DNA of 64,000 bases from Trebouxia sp. TZW2008 (GCA_002118135.1 BDIU01000049.1:62001-126000); one strand, 5' to 3'; numbered from the stretch's first letter, positions 45,924 through 60,000 are shown. The notes: generated by a model not told the origin, from the sequence alone. Translations and numbers: made by a program.

Positions 45924-47412
45924 ATGAGCGATAACGTCAGCGTCGAGGCTGTTGCACAGGCTGTCACTCACGGCAACGGTGGCACGCATGGGATGCCCTC
46001 ACCTTTAGGCTCCGAGGCTCCTGCTGCCACTTCGCAAGACCTGGCGCAATGGCAGCAGGTGATGCAGGCGTATTACAAACAGCAACAGCAGCCTCAAGGG
46101 CAGCATACGGCTTTCTACCCAGCAGCTGCACACCCATATGCTGGATTCTTTGCTGGACAGGTGGAGTGATGTTGCTTAAGGCTTCAGGCGCACCGTCGTG
46201 CGCTTATAGCATTGCATTGAACAGATCTGTTTGCAAATGTAGCCTCTCATGTACGGTCCTCCTTTCTACGGAGGCATCGTGCCTTACGCCTACCCAGCTC
46301 CTTCTGCTGCGAGCGTGCCAGGATCTGACACCATAACAAAAGTAGACAAACCAGTCGCGACACAGTCAACACCTGCTGTAGCTGGTACAGTGCCACCAGC
46401 ACAGGCGTCCTTGCCGCCACGGGTAAGCCGTGCGTCCCGCAAGCCTTTCGTCACGAAGTAGCCTGGCATGTTCAAGCCATTGATCTGTTCACCCAACTAA
46501 TGCTACTTTGTTCAGGCTGGTCAGTTCTCTCAAACACAGAAGGCCAACATGCACAGCAAGGCCAGCTCCAGCAGCTTGAATGGGCTGGGAGACTCAGCAC
46601 AGTATGGCAAGCAGTCAACACCAAAGTGCACGCCACCAGCTAGTCCCATCCAGTCTGCACTTCCTGAGCATCCCAAGGAAAAGATCTTGCACGCAAGTGA
46701 TGCAGAGGGCATCAAGGCAGAAGGTCAAGCGGCAGCAATGGCTGCAATAGCAGCTGCACAGGCACATGTGAATGGTTCAGCCAGAGATGATTCTAGGAAT
46801 AACAGCGGGGAGTACTGGGTCAGGTCAAATTCTGAAGAGGACATGGAGCGTGCTGATTCAGGTGGTTTGCAGGTGAGCTTGACTGCCTCTCAAGCCAGCT
46901 CAACAACTTTGAACTCCCCGTCCATCAATCAACTGTTTTCTCACAATGACTGCCTTCTGGCATGCTAAAGTTGTCTTCCGACATGCAACAATTGTCTTCT
47001 GACATGCAACAGTGCGCTATAGCAGGACTGCCTTCTGACATGCAACAATTGTCTTGTGACAAGACTGTGTTCCGACATGCAGCCACTGTGTTATGACAAG
47101 ACTGTCTTCTGATATGCAACCATCGTCTTTTGGCAATCACCATCTTTTGACATGCTACAAGTGTCATCTGGCAACCACTGTCTTCTGATTTGTCTACTGA
47201 TTCTGCAGGATGAGAGAGAGGTGAAGAGACAGAGAAGGAAGCAATCCAACAGAGAGTCTGCTAGACGGTCACGTCTCAGAAAGCAAGCAGAGTGTGAGGC
47301 GTTGGCTGTACGAGTGAATGAGCTGATGAATGAGAATGTGAAACTCAGAGCTGCCAATGAACAGCTGCTCAAGCTGCAGCACATGACTACCCAGCAGGTC
47401 AGCTTTGCTTAG
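45924..47412 (+). CDS. GBF: G-box-binding bZIP transcription factor (GBF)
   Basis: Plant-type bZIP of group G, binding CACGTG G-boxes in promoters. Exons: 45924-46160, 46243-46422, 46516-46872, 47209-47412; 978 nt, 325 residues, normal for GBFs. The N-terminus matches the proline-rich MFMR region ([42 protein letters not shown]). The basic region is [20 protein letters not shown] with the invariant N-x7-R. The zipper has Leu every seven residues ([20 protein letters not shown], then EQL). The last exon may instead be spliced at CAG|GTCAGC (47398); read straight through, it stops 5 codons later. Intron 3 has a ~22-bp minisatellite. Candidate targets in this window are the SUN/FAD2 promoter and its own promoter. 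Confidence 0.92.
46965..47165 (+). repeat. ~22-24 bp minisatellite in GBF intron 3
   Basis: Eight or more imperfect units of TGTCTTCTGACATGCAACAA type, with variants such as TGTGTTCCGACATGCAGCCA. It fills most of the intron preceding the bZIP exon. Confidence 0.85.
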
Positions 47413-47966
47413 AAGTGTTCCATCCTGCATTCATTCCATGAAACAGCTTTGTATTGAGCTGTTGTCACAGCCGTTTGCTCAGTGGTGTTGCAGCCTGCAG
47501 AAAGCAGCTTTGCAGTGAGCTGGTGTTGCAGCTGTTTGTTGATGCTGGTTTTGTCAGTCGTTTTTGCTGCTGCAAGCTGTGACAAGGGCGTCAAGCTTGC
47601 TTCTGCAATGAGCTTTTTTGTCTTTGGCAAGAACATAAGTGCAGACATAAATTCATGCCAAAGTCATTGCATATGGACAGGACTGTTGCAACCTGTTACA
47701 CGGATTGATAGCATCTGTAGCTGCTACTGTCGCTGAAGCTGCAGCGGCTGTGCTGCTGAAAGTCTCAAAGTTACTTCTTCCATGAGCCCTATTGTTGAAA
47801 CTGTAGGCAAGTGAGGCGGGCAAGGCGTAATATTTGAGATCACAGAGTGAGCAGCTGAAGTTGTCCCCATTTTGAACATTACAGTCAGTTCTTTGCAACA
47901 AGCCAAATTTTGCAGCCCACAGGCGCAGCTTGTACAGCCTATGCCACAAATTTGGGCTGGCCAGTC
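47413..47966. other. Convergent 3' region, GBF / VPS13-like
   Basis: Between the GBF stop and the likely VPS13-like stop. A minus-strand open stretch 47653-47905 (reading LRLWAAKFGLLQ at its start) could be a further VPS13 exon, but its acceptor is weak. Plus-strand GCAGTGAGCTG-type repeats occur at 47440-47560. Confidence 0.45.
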
Positions 47967-49000
47967 TCACAAAGTTGGCACCCAAGGGCAAATGTGTTTG
48001 CTTACCTGAATGTGCTCAGAGAGAGAGTGTTGTGCGCTCCTGCCATATGAGTTCTGAGAGTTGTGACATGAGGATGCCAGCTTCAGTGTTTCTGTCTGCT
48101 GTACTATAGAATCACTTTGTAGCTGTACTTGCCTTTTGGATAACCCCAGAGTTTCTCGCCTGGATGAGTTGTCTGTTGTAGCCATTTTTGGTTGAACAAA
48201 ACTAAGTGCACCAGAACTGCAAATTATGTTTACACTTTGTCACAGCAACATATTTATCATGTTGTCTTTACTGACGGCTTTGACTTTGTAATATATGACC
48301 TGCTGCTGCAATGGCACCATAACAAATTCCAGAATACAAGAGGTCATTGCTGTTTCTGCCTTACACTCTTTTATCCACTCAACAGATCTCAAGCCGCGCA
48401 CATCAACTGTCATGTTGCAAAAACGGTCGAACTCACAAGAAACTGAGCAACACGCTGGCGTTTTGAGAACGAGCGTGTAAAAACATGTTGAAGCTGATGC
48501 TGCTATATAAGCACAATTGTTCAAAGACTGAATGGAGAGAATGCACCGAGCACATAGTCAATGTAATTGGTCATATCAGTCTGCTCCAGGCAGTCCAGTC
48601 AGCTGGCTGCATGTGGATGCCTATCTGACATGCAAATTCCAAAGTTGAGCTGTGCATGCTGCAGGACTTCATGTGCAAGCTGTAGTCTCTGAAACAAGAG
48701 CTCTGACTCAGCCCTGCATTGCAACCAATTTGAGTCCTGAGCACATGCCACAACCTTTGCAAGTGACATGAGCGCTGCACAGTTTGCACACAGCATATGC
48801 TGGCAGATAACCAGCAAGGCATGCAGCATATTGGAAACGCAGGTGAACTCCTGCTGATGCCGTCAAGGAATGGCAGTCACAGCATGATGCATTCTCATGA
48901 GCAGCCCTACCTTGTAATGGCAACACAAGAGGTGGCTGTTGATCTGACTGCAGTATCACTAGATGTGAGGTGGTCAGAACCAGCACTGGCTCCTGCACAG

Positions 49001-49032
<32 letters not shown>

Positions 49033-51044
49033 AGCATTTGACTGTCAGGGCGGTCTGGATTGATCACGCTCAGCTCTATATGGTTTGGGTGACAGTGTGC
49101 GATGTACATGCCGCAGTAGTGTAGCTGTGCTGTCAGCCTCTGAATGCCGAATTGAGACAAGACTGGCTGGCCACCTGCAATGCAGCATTGAGGTTTGCTG
49201 TACAGACGCAAGGCGCATTAGCAGTAATGCAGCAATTTGATGCCTTCTTGCAGCTGCCATGACACAGCTCATGCAGTCTCTCAGCAGCTTGCCTATGCGC
49301 CGCTGCAGCTTGAAGGTGGTATCGAAATTTGTAAAACATTTGACTTGGTTCAATCAACTTACTCATGTTCTGATGTTGTGACTAGTATTGCTGACTAGTA
49401 ATGCTGACGATGCAAGGAAGCAACAGCGTCATGCTAGACCCTCGGCTAGGCAGCTAGTCCAAGCACAGCTGATCCAGATGCTACCCTTGGTGATGACAGC
49501 CACAATGGTTGCATCCAAGCTGGCGTGACAAGACTGAAGTCACGCACACCTAGCAGTTCAACAGCACATGTAGTAATGTTGTCAATCACAACAGTTATTC
49601 TGGAGTTTTCTTGTGTTGTAGCGGTTTCATGCTGAACAGTACCTGCAACTCTGCCAGGCCGCCGTACAGAATGGGCAGGGGTGAGACCAGCAGTGCTTGC
49701 CAAGCCGCTTGAGACAGCCCCCACCAAGCCCAGGGCCCCACTGAGGGGTAGCCCCACCACCCCCAACAGGCCTCGACCCATACCTGACAACACAGGTCAT
49801 TACTTCACTACAGCTTCACTGTTGGTATTGCCACTGCTCTTTTCAACAGCAGTCACAGAGGAAATTCCAACCAGCTGACAGAAGTCAACTTGACACACGG
49901 CAAACGGTAGGCAGAATATGCCAATGCTGGCGATGATCAAGACTTCTTGGAACTGAAGACAGACCCAGATTCAAGATTGATGACAAGTACAACAACAGTT
50001 TCAGCCTCAGCAATTGAGTGTCCTGATTTACAAGGCACAATTGCTTGGCGACTGCATGGCGACTGAATTGATTGTCCAGCTCATCATGCAGCAGAGCATA
50101 CATCGGAAAATCATTTCAGCATAGCAGATGCAACAGCCTCATGCAACTTGCAAATCTTTACAGGCCTCCTAAGGGATGTTGTTACACGTCAACTTCCTGA
50201 CATATAGTGCACAAAATGCAGCTATCATCCAGCAGACAAGAAAGCTCATGGCAACAATATGTTTGGTTACTACCTGCAATGACGCCAGTGCCGTCATTAT
50301 AGCCCTGAATGGGGGCTCGCACTACTCCTGTCACCCCTGCAGACACCCCTCCTACCAGGCCCCTGAGGCCCTGTCCCATCACCTCCCTCTTCCCAGCGTC
50401 TCCCCTGCACAGTAGTTGTCATATAAGGACTTTTGACATCAGGAAACTCTTGATGCAAGGACAATGCAACTGAGGAGCAGTCACTGCATTCCGCCTGTGG
50501 CAATGCCTCTGATATCCACAACTCAAAGTAAGGACAATTCCTTGGTAATCAAAGCGGTTGTTACAAAGTACAACTACTGTATAGCATGTCATCAATCAAT
50601 CGTTTGCTACAGGCATGTCAGCGCTGACTGGGCATACTTCCTCAAACACCTGCTCATACCATATCATCAGCCTTTTGGACCTTCAATCAGAATTGCCGGT
50701 GGGAGGGATCTGTTCACTCAGTGATGGCAGCAAGTATCAGCTTGCAGTACCAATTGCTGTGGTGCAGATAAGTACTCTCAGTATAGCAGCAAACCTGGCT
50801 GCAGGCTGGGACTGGAGGGCTCTTGCAAGCAGCTTAGAGGAAGCATTGGAGAAGCCCCCAATGCTGCCCAGGGTCCAGGCTGACAGCTGCCGCACAAAGG
50901 TGGCCCCTCCGGCTCCCAGGCCCACCAAAAACTGCATGCGCAACACAAAGCTTGCTCAAATATCAAGAATATGTGTTTCTTAAACTGCCAGGCAAGCTGG
51001 CTGTACTACAGCTACCTGCCCTGTACAGCTTGACTGATCTTGGC

Positions 51045-51078
<34 letters not shown>

Positions 51079-54000
51079 GGCCCGTATACATTTTGTTGCA
51101 ACAAACTTGATATTTGTGTGCTTGCTACAGCTGTTACAGGTCATCAATGCCCCACCTGCGTATCAAACATACTTGTCGTGACAATCAGAGCAAGCCAGCC
51201 TGGCAAGACACGGGCACACAGCAAAGACCTGCGCCTGTGCATGCAACCTGTTATTGTTGAGTACTGAGACGGGTGGGGCAGGTGCAAACCTGGGATGGAG
51301 ATCGAGCCTCAAGGGCTGCCAAGGGCCCCAGCAGGAGGGAGCCCCAAGCCTGAGTAAGGCTATGCAGCAAGCCAGTGGGATTGAACAGCAAATCCAGCGA
51401 GCCCAGCATGCCCGGGGCGCTCAGCAGGGCCTCTGCTAGGGCGTGTGCCAGCAACCCGTGCAGCATGACTGAAGGCCGGAACAGCACCCGCCCCGCCCCG
51501 ACCCCTGCTATCCCCAAGGGGGCTCTGCATGGCATGGGTCATTGTCAGTGATTGTCAACTGGCAATGCCAGTCACAGATGCAGCAAGCACCAAGCTAGGA
51601 CTGACAGCCAGAATAGGTGCCGCTGGCCCAAGCCTGATATCTCCAACATCCTCCTACATGGCATCAGCAACTGTCACTTGCCTCGAGTCCAGACTGCCCA
51701 GCACGCCTGGGCCTCCACTAGGGTATGCAGCAGCAGTCCTTGCAGCATGACAGTTGACCAGAACAGCACACACACACTGCTCACCCTGCTACCCAAAAGG
51801 GGCTTTGCATGGCATGGGCTATTGTCAATTGCACTGATCACCAAAACTTGCAGAAGTTTTCAGTCATACTCGACGTTTGGAGCAGCAGCTGCCCCATCTC
51901 CACCCCTGTTACCCCCGAGGGGGGCCTGCATGTCATGCATGAATGGCATTTGGCATTGACACTAGACACGGTCAATAGTCACTGATGGAAGCAGCGCTGA
52001 GGGTGACAGCATGCCTGCAAGGGGCCAGCATGACATGGGTATCACACAAAGCGCCCCTTGAATGCTGCACGCACGGTCACTGCATCACAATGCTTGTGGT
52101 TATGCCGTATCATAGACAAGTCTAACTATCATGATACATCCATCAGCACTTTGATGACATGAGCCAGAATCTGCAAGCCATACCTTTGCGTATCTAGCGC
52201 AAATGGGATGTTGGGTCCGCCATCCGCCACATGTACGTCAAAAAGCAACTTGATTTGAGCAATGCTGAAATTGCGCAGCAGTAGGCGTGGCGCAGCAGCT
52301 GCTACAGATCTGACCAGCAGCTCTGCACTGAGCTGAGCATCTGCACAGGACAAGGCAGGCTGCCTGGGGGGTCCAGGGGGCTCCAAGGGGGATGGATGGG
52401 GGTCAGGGGAGGGTGTGAGGGACCTGATGCCCATGGGAGCTGATGGCGAGAGCTGTGGCGGTGTGGTGGTGGCTGTTGCAGCTGCTGTGGCTGCTGTGGC
52501 AGCTGCCATATTGAGTAAGGAGGTGCCTCCCGGCTGTGAGGGGGAAAGAGGATTGTGCCAGGGGCTTGATGGTGGAGCACCTGTAAGCAAATTGTTGGCG
52601 CTTGCGCATTGAATCACACATGGTGAGGTGTGCTAGGTTTGCCAGCATCTCCTATGATGACAGACAATGTAGGCACTGAAATGATGAATGATGTTGCATG
52701 TGCAAAATCAGCAAAGCTGCAACACAGCTGCTAAGAACAAGCTTCTAGACAATTATATCAGCACATCTATAGGGTCCTGAGAAACCTTTCAAGATGTTTG
52801 GACAGCTGCACTGCTGTCTGTGATGGGCGACCGCCGCAGTACAATTGCCAGACAGCATGGGGATGACTTTACTGACCTGTATTTGCACCATTGCCAAAGT
52901 TGTCCAGCGCAGCATTCAGCTGTATTGCTTGCCGTGCCCGCTGCACCAGATTTAATGGACTGCCTCCTGGCGTCCACGAAGGCAGACCAGGGCTGTTTCC
53001 ACCACGCCTGCTGTGAGTCATGCCTGGGGCGTTTTGGTGCAGCCCTGGGGCTGTTGAGCTCATTTGGGCATTTAGTTGTTGCTGAGTTGGGTTCACTAAA
53101 TGCTGCATGCAGCGCTCCACTAAGGCCACGAATGAGTCGTCAATGGCGACTGCAATGCACGGCAGCTGCAGGACCAGGTGCTGTACCCAGGTGTTGATAA
53201 AGTTGCGAGGGGTCGACACAGCTTGACAAGCTTCCTGCACCTGTGCAAGCAACACAACCTCAGCGCCTCAAAGCATCTGACGGGTGCAGGCCAGCATGGC
53301 AGGTAACAAGCAGCAAATGTCTGTCTATGCGATTAATTGTGTCCAGCATAAAGCATTGGGTGATAGCTGAGCTGTAAGAGTCTGACAAAAAGTGCTTTGA
53401 CACCCTGTCAGACACGCCTGTATGAGAAATGCGCATGATAAGCCATGCCAGTCATTGCCTATCTTGCGTCTGCCTGACTCTGAGCATGGCCCTATTGCAA
53501 GCACTACGACTTCCGGAACATCACAACAAAGCAACTGTTTTCCTTGCAAGCTGGGGGCAAAGCTGGAAGAAGAGGAGTACTGCTCTGCCGCAGAGGAAAT
53601 TGGGGAGTGCAGAATGACAGGATGGGTGCTATCAGTGCAAAAGTTGGTCTATTGCAGCAGAACAGAAAGCAGTCACTGTACCTGCAAGCTGAGGGCGAAG
53701 CTGGAAGAAGAGGAGTGCTGCTCAGTAGGATAGGAGCCCTAGAGCCACATATTGACAGCATGGGTGCTATCAGTGCAGAAGATGGTCCATTGCAGCGGAA
53801 CACAAAGCACTTACTGTACCTGCAAGCTGAGGGCGAAGCTGGAAGAAGAGGGTTGCTGCTCAGTAGGAGAGGGGCCCTGGGACTGCAAAATGACAGGATG
53901 GGTGCTGTCAGTGCAGAAGGAGTCCCACCGCAGTCCTTTGGCAGTCACCTCCAGGTCATACTGTATGCATAGCGTTGCAGCCCGTCCGCCTGCAGCAATA

Positions 54001-57000
54001 CACCTTCCACATCATGGCTTCTTTTTGCAGACAAGTCATCCAGGCTGTGAGCTGATGTCAGGCTTTGGCACAGATTTTGTGCCAGCCGCTGCTGGATCTT
54101 GTTTGTGTGCAATGATGCATTCAATCTCACAGGTGCAAATCTGCAGCACTGGCTGCCATGATATGGGCATTGAGGATACAGTAAGTTCTATTCACCAGGA
54201 CACTTGACATGAGGACAGTCTTGCCGCAAGAGCAATGCAGCTGGAGCCGCTCACTGCATTCCAGCTGCGACTTCACTTCTGTGTAACGATAATGCAATGT
54301 AGGGACATTGTCCTTGGTACAAACACAGTCATCATAGAGGGAAGGTGTGCAGACCTGTCGTGAGGGCTCTGTCTGCACTGACGTGCAGCTGGTCCCAGTA
54401 GATACAGCACAGCTCAGCAGGCTGGTCGCTGCTACTGGCATGGCCAAGCAGCCTGCCTTGCTCATCATCCCAGACAGACACCACCAGGCACTCGACCAAC
54501 AACTGACAATGCAGTCCTTCCTCTGCTTGCTGCTGCTGCTGCTCATGCTGTTGCTGCTGCTCATGCTGCTGATGTTGATGCTGCTGCTCATGCTGTTGAC
54601 GTCGCTGCTGCTGCTGCTGCTGCTGATGTTGATGGTGCTCATGCTGCTGCTGGCTATTCTCGAGCAGTATGCCACTGTCAACAGTTGCATCAGCATCTGG
54701 TGCATTTGACAGGGGCGCTGCAGTGTCTGGCAAGGCAATGACGAGGTGATGGCTGGCACACCTATCCTCCATCTTCATTAGCAGTCCCCCTGCAACAGCA
54801 GGGACAGGCCCCTTGGAGTGAAGCATTGCTGTAAACTGTTGAAATGGCCCATGCTCATGGCATGCATTCCATGGGTCAATGTTTCAAAGCGTGTTTCAAC
54901 AGTCCATTCTCTGGATCCTCTAGCCTTGCTAAGCCTTGCTGGCAGGATTGAAATCCAGTATGCAGCCTTTGCATGTCAACATTGCTGCAGAAAGATGAGG
55001 TACTGACCTGTCTCGATTTTTCCTGGCTTGATGAGGACTGCCTGGGACCAAGTGCTCAAGCTTGCCAACTTGACTTTGAAAGCCAAGCCAGGCAGCTGTG
55101 GTGCTGCAGGGTTGGTGATGCTCTCCAGAAAGGCCTCTTCATCTTCTTGCTCGCTGCCCTGACCTACAGCTTCCACCATCTTAGCTTTTTGCATGCGTCA
55201 AAGGCTGCTCTGGGTTTTGCATAGGGTCCAACATTGCTGATCATGGGCATCCTTGCCTGGCGACTGTATGTATTCCAATATGCCACATGCCATTCATAGC
55301 TGACATGTCGATAGAGACACAGCATGGAATGAGCAGGCATGCTGGCTAGGATGATCAACAAGCACAAGAGCAGTCAATACACCCAAGATTTTACAACACA
55401 CCTTGTGAAGCATTGGCATAGAACATACATGAGATACCATGGCAAGTCTTTCACAGGTTTGATGAATCTCTTATTCTACAAGGTGTCCTTTGGTTTTGTA
55501 GAGATCTGCTGACCTGGCTGTTTGTTTGCCAGGAAGGAAATAGGGCTGCATTCCAGGCTGCAGCCAGCAGCCACATCCACCAACTCTGTAGACTCTGTTT
55601 CCTGCAGCACGCCCTGCCTGTCCCGCTGCAGGGAACACCACCGCACAGCCACCGCGTGGGGGGTCTGGTTCTGGACCACACAGGGGGGTTGGGGGTCAAT
55701 AAAGAAGACCAGGTGCAAGCGGCCCTGACTCAACATGCTGCGATAGGCCACCAGAACCTGCTGTGGCTTGTTGGCTTGCACAGACTCATGGACATGCTGT
55801 CTCTCAAGCTGTTGTCCCTCAAATTGTTGTCCCTTGAGCCGTCTTTCATCAAGCTGTTGCCCAGATGGGTCACTCAACCCATGTACGGTCTGCTGTGCAT
55901 GCTGCTGAGGCTGCTCATCAGACTGAGCCTCTGCCTGTTGTCTGTGCTGGTTTTCAAGTTGCTGTTTCCTACGCTGTTGACACACGTACTCAGAATGCTG
56001 CTGAAGATTCCCTTCAGACTGTGACCTATATTGTTGGACTGGAGGAGCCACAGCTTCAGACTCAGGCTGTCTCAGCAGCACATGTTGGCGTCCACAGGAC
56101 TGCATCAGATCAATGACTGCACCAGCACTGGCAACTTGTGCGCTGCTGTAACCAGCAGGAGCAGTTGGCACATCTACAGAATGCAACACCCCTGTTGCTG
56201 TGGGTGACCCAGTGTAGGCACCAGCAGGAGACGCTGACAGAGGCTGAGCCTGGTCTGGTGAGAAGGTGCTCTGACTGGCGACAAGCTGTACTGTGACCTT
56301 GAGGGCTGAGGGGCTGGGGTTGGGGTGCGCCTGGGGCCGGTTGGGTGGTCTGTGCAGAGGGTGCCGCCAAGCATTTAGCACAGGCATGGTCTGACTGGGT
56401 TGGCAGATCATGCGCCAGGGCACCTCTGAAAGCCGCCCCTGAGCTGAGTTGCCTGATGGCTGTGGCTGTGGCACTGAAGCAGGTGCTTGCTGTGGACGCA
56501 GTGAGGGGTGACGGAGCAATTGCAGCTGCAGGTGATGTGTTGTGAGATTGGTCACAAAGCAAGCAGGTGTGACCGTGATGTGAGTCACCTCCATTATGTG
56601 GCCTGATTCATCATTGCTGTCCTTCCCTGGCCTGATCTCAAAGGGCTCGTTGTGCACCCTGACCGCCGCATAGAACACCACAGACTGCCCAGCAGCAGAC
56701 TCGCCACCATTGCTTGTGCCACAGAAGCTCAGCTGAGTGTCGTGGTCGCTATTCAGAGGCACAGGCTGACACTGCAGCCAGTTGTTTTGTTCGTCAGTGA
56801 CTGCAAGGGTCAGTCGCCTTGGCCTGTGATCTAGGGAGCTCCAGTCCAAAGCTTGGCTGTTGCTTTCGGCGACTGGCAGCTGCAGCGCCGTTGAAGGCAC
56901 AGCCACCGTGAGTGGGTGCGGCAGGCTGTTGTGCAAGACGGCGTGGGGTACGAGGCATAAGCTGACGGGGGGACACTGATCGACGCCTGGCTGCGCGACC

Positions 57001-60000
57001 AGCATGCATGACAGCCTGGGACCGTCGGCGGTAGGAATGCTAACGGCCTGCCATTGTCCAGGCTCTGGCAGCGTCATCGGCTCAGCGGTGGCAGCTGCAA
57101 GCCAACTGCTGCCGCTGCCGCTGCCCTGGCGATCATAAGGGCTTGTGCAAAGAGGGTCCGACCAGAGATTGCTTGCTGTGTCCGCTGGATGTTGCCTGCC
57201 TTGCTCAGGCATGTTGCCTGAGGCTTGTGCAGCTGCAAGCTGGAAGGACAGCTGCTGTTGAGCATCTAGGGTGACAGCGAGAGGGACTTGGCCACCAGGC
57301 AAGACTTCACCCCAACCTCTGGCAACATGTACAGCGGCCACCTCTGAAGTGCTGCCTGAACTCTGGTCTGAGAGCTGCCAGCACAGTGTGTTTGGCAGGG
57401 CATTGTACAGGTTGTACATCGGCCAGATGATGATGCTGGCTTGGCTTGAGGCTGGATCTGGAGGGGTCACCTGGCACCACATGCTGGCTGCAGCTGCATG
57501 GGCGGCTTGAGGTCTGGCTGGAGAGCCCTCTCCTAGTCCCTCAGGCCTCAGCAGGACAATCTGCATATGACTCACACATGAATGGTTTGTCATATGCATC
57601 TTGGGCGGGACCAAGTGAAAAGCCAGCTGCTGAAGCATGTCAGGCTGAAACACATCATTTAGCTGCACAATTCCCGAGACATTGCTCAGCCTCAAAGGTC
57701 TGCAAACAATGAGCCCAAATTTTCAAGAAGAACAAAGGGGCAAGGCTCACTTCTTGCACCACTGTTACTTATGGCCTTTTCTGCTATGGACACTTTGCAA
57801 GATGCTGTGGCCATGAGCCGCATTTGCTCAGTGACAGCAACTTCTGCAATGTCAAGGGATCAACAGCCGATGTTATTACAACTGCCAGTTTGCGAGTCAG
57901 CTTCTGGATAACAAGAAGCGCAGCTGCAGCGCGTGCTCTCAGGGTAAATGGAATGTGCCTTTTGCACAGCTAGGGCATTCTTTCTTGATCAGTAACAAAA
58001 GTGATCATATCAGCGCAAATCAATGTATGTTCAGTAGCACAAGTTAGCATATCAGCGCCAGAATTCATGATCAGTAACAAAAATTACTGAATTGACAAAT
58101 CAGTGCTAATCAAAGTTCCCTCACCTGTGGACTTGAGCCTGCCAGGGAGACAGGCAGGGACCACCCCTGCTTGCTGCCTAGCCACACTCTCAATGCGCTT
58201 TTGCCTCCTCTTGACGCCAGCACCGGCATGATGTGAACATACATTGCTTCCTTCTGCAGTGACAGGCCACAGCAGGTGCCACATGCTAGTGAAAGCTGCA
58301 CATTCCGCTTGCAAATTGAGCTCTTAAGGTTCAAACCCTCCAGGTTGGCTAGGAAAATCTGGAATGACATTGCTTAGTCTGGCTTTTGAAGTTGGATATC
58401 AGATGCCCCTTCAAAGACGCTCAGAACAAGCCTGCCTGGCGAGACAGTACTTGGGCCACACACAAATAGCACATGTGCTGGAATGTGTACTTATTATTAC
58501 TGTTAGCAACTTGAGTTGCAGGTGTTTTCGCAGATGCAGACACAAGGCACATGTGGCTGCTTGTGATCAAGCTACCAGCTTGCCTGCCCATCCCAAACTG
58601 ACGTAGCAAGAGATAGATGGCCTGCCACAGAGCGGACATTCAGAGGCAGTGTATTCTTTTGTTAGGAATTTGCACACTCAGCAACATACATCAGGAAGCA
58701 GTAGGATCACTGCACACACACACACAATGATGATCTGTCTCATAAGACTTTGCTGCATCAATCTCTCATTCCAGGCAGGTTGCAAAACACACCTGACATT
58801 CCGCAGAGAGCAGGAATGGGCAGTCAATTTGGACAGCAGCAGCACCAGCGCCAGCACCAGCAGCAGCACCAGCGTTTGCGCCGGCAACAGCAGCTCCAGG
58901 GTTTGAAGGCTGTGCCAGTTGGCCAGTGTAGTGCACATACACTGGCCCTGCAGTCCGGTTCATCAGCGTGTGACTAGGCTGCAGCACCACCTGCCATTGC
59001 AGGCCCACCTTGTGACTAGACATTGCCACTGAGCATTGCTTCTGTCCAGGCAGTTGTAGTCGCAGCACCTGAGACGTGTCAGCAGTGGAGTCAAAGGCTT
59101 TACTCCATGCTGTGTTGTCATTGTCAGTACCGCTGGCTGCTGTGCCGCTGTCATGCTGCGGTGCTTTCAGGCTGCCTTCAGGGTTGAGTAAGCCCTGCTT
59201 AGGGTTGCGGCTGCCCATAGCTGCTGATGCTGAAAACTGGGCGAGCCCCTTGGGGTCATCAGGCAGGGGGGACTGGGGTGAGGAAGGCATGGCACTGGAA
59301 GGGGGACTGCTGTGCAATATGAAATCAGGCCAGGATTGCTGCCCAAATTCAGAGCTTGGATGCAAAGGTGCTTGCCGTTGAGGACTACATGCAAGGTGCA
59401 TGAGCCGCTGTGCTGTTGGGGTTCCAGGAGGCGTGTGCCAGCAGTAAGCCACCTCACACCCTGCTGGTAGCGCCAAGCTCTCTGTTGTGCCGACTTGACC
59501 GCACACAAAGTCTATAGGACACAAGTTCCTGAGCAGCATGCGACTCTGCTGCTGCTGCTGCTGCTGCTGCTGCGAGGGTGTGGGACTCAAAGGTGAAGGG
59601 TGTGAGGTGTCTGCTGCGGAATCCCTGCCTGCTGTAGGGATTGCTGATGTGGGTTCAGGGGCAAGAAGGCGTTTCTTGATGCATGCGATGGCCACAGCTG
59701 CAGAGCGGCGCAGGGCATCCACAGCAAGCTGGCTGATGCGCATGACCAGCGGGCCCTCCCCACACCTGCAAAAATCGGCAGTTCTGTAACATAGCCAAAA
59801 TGATAGGCTACATGTTCTAGCAAAGGTGCTAGGTGTGTGTGGCACAAGTCCAGTCATGCCAGACAAATCTGCTTTGCGCGTCGCTGTCAGGGCGTGCAGG
59901 TGTGTCAAGGCAGGCAGCCGCATACTGTAGGCCTACAATAGACATAAATGCGCAAACACAGAATGGGTTAGTGAATGAACTGAAACAAGTAAGTGAATGG

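Noticed and set aside
46965..47165. Regular spacing looked CRISPR-like
   Set aside because: Units are contiguous and diverged, with no unique spacers, in an intron of a eukaryotic gene. It is a minisatellite.
48797..49063. + strand open frame ending in an Ala run
   Set aside because: Antisense to the VPS13-like C-terminal exon with the poly-Gln tract; the Ala run is the CAG repeat read backwards.
54347..54709. + strand Leu/Met-rich open frame
   Set aside because: Antisense of the Gln/His tract of VPS13; leucine runs come from CTG repeats, not membrane helices.
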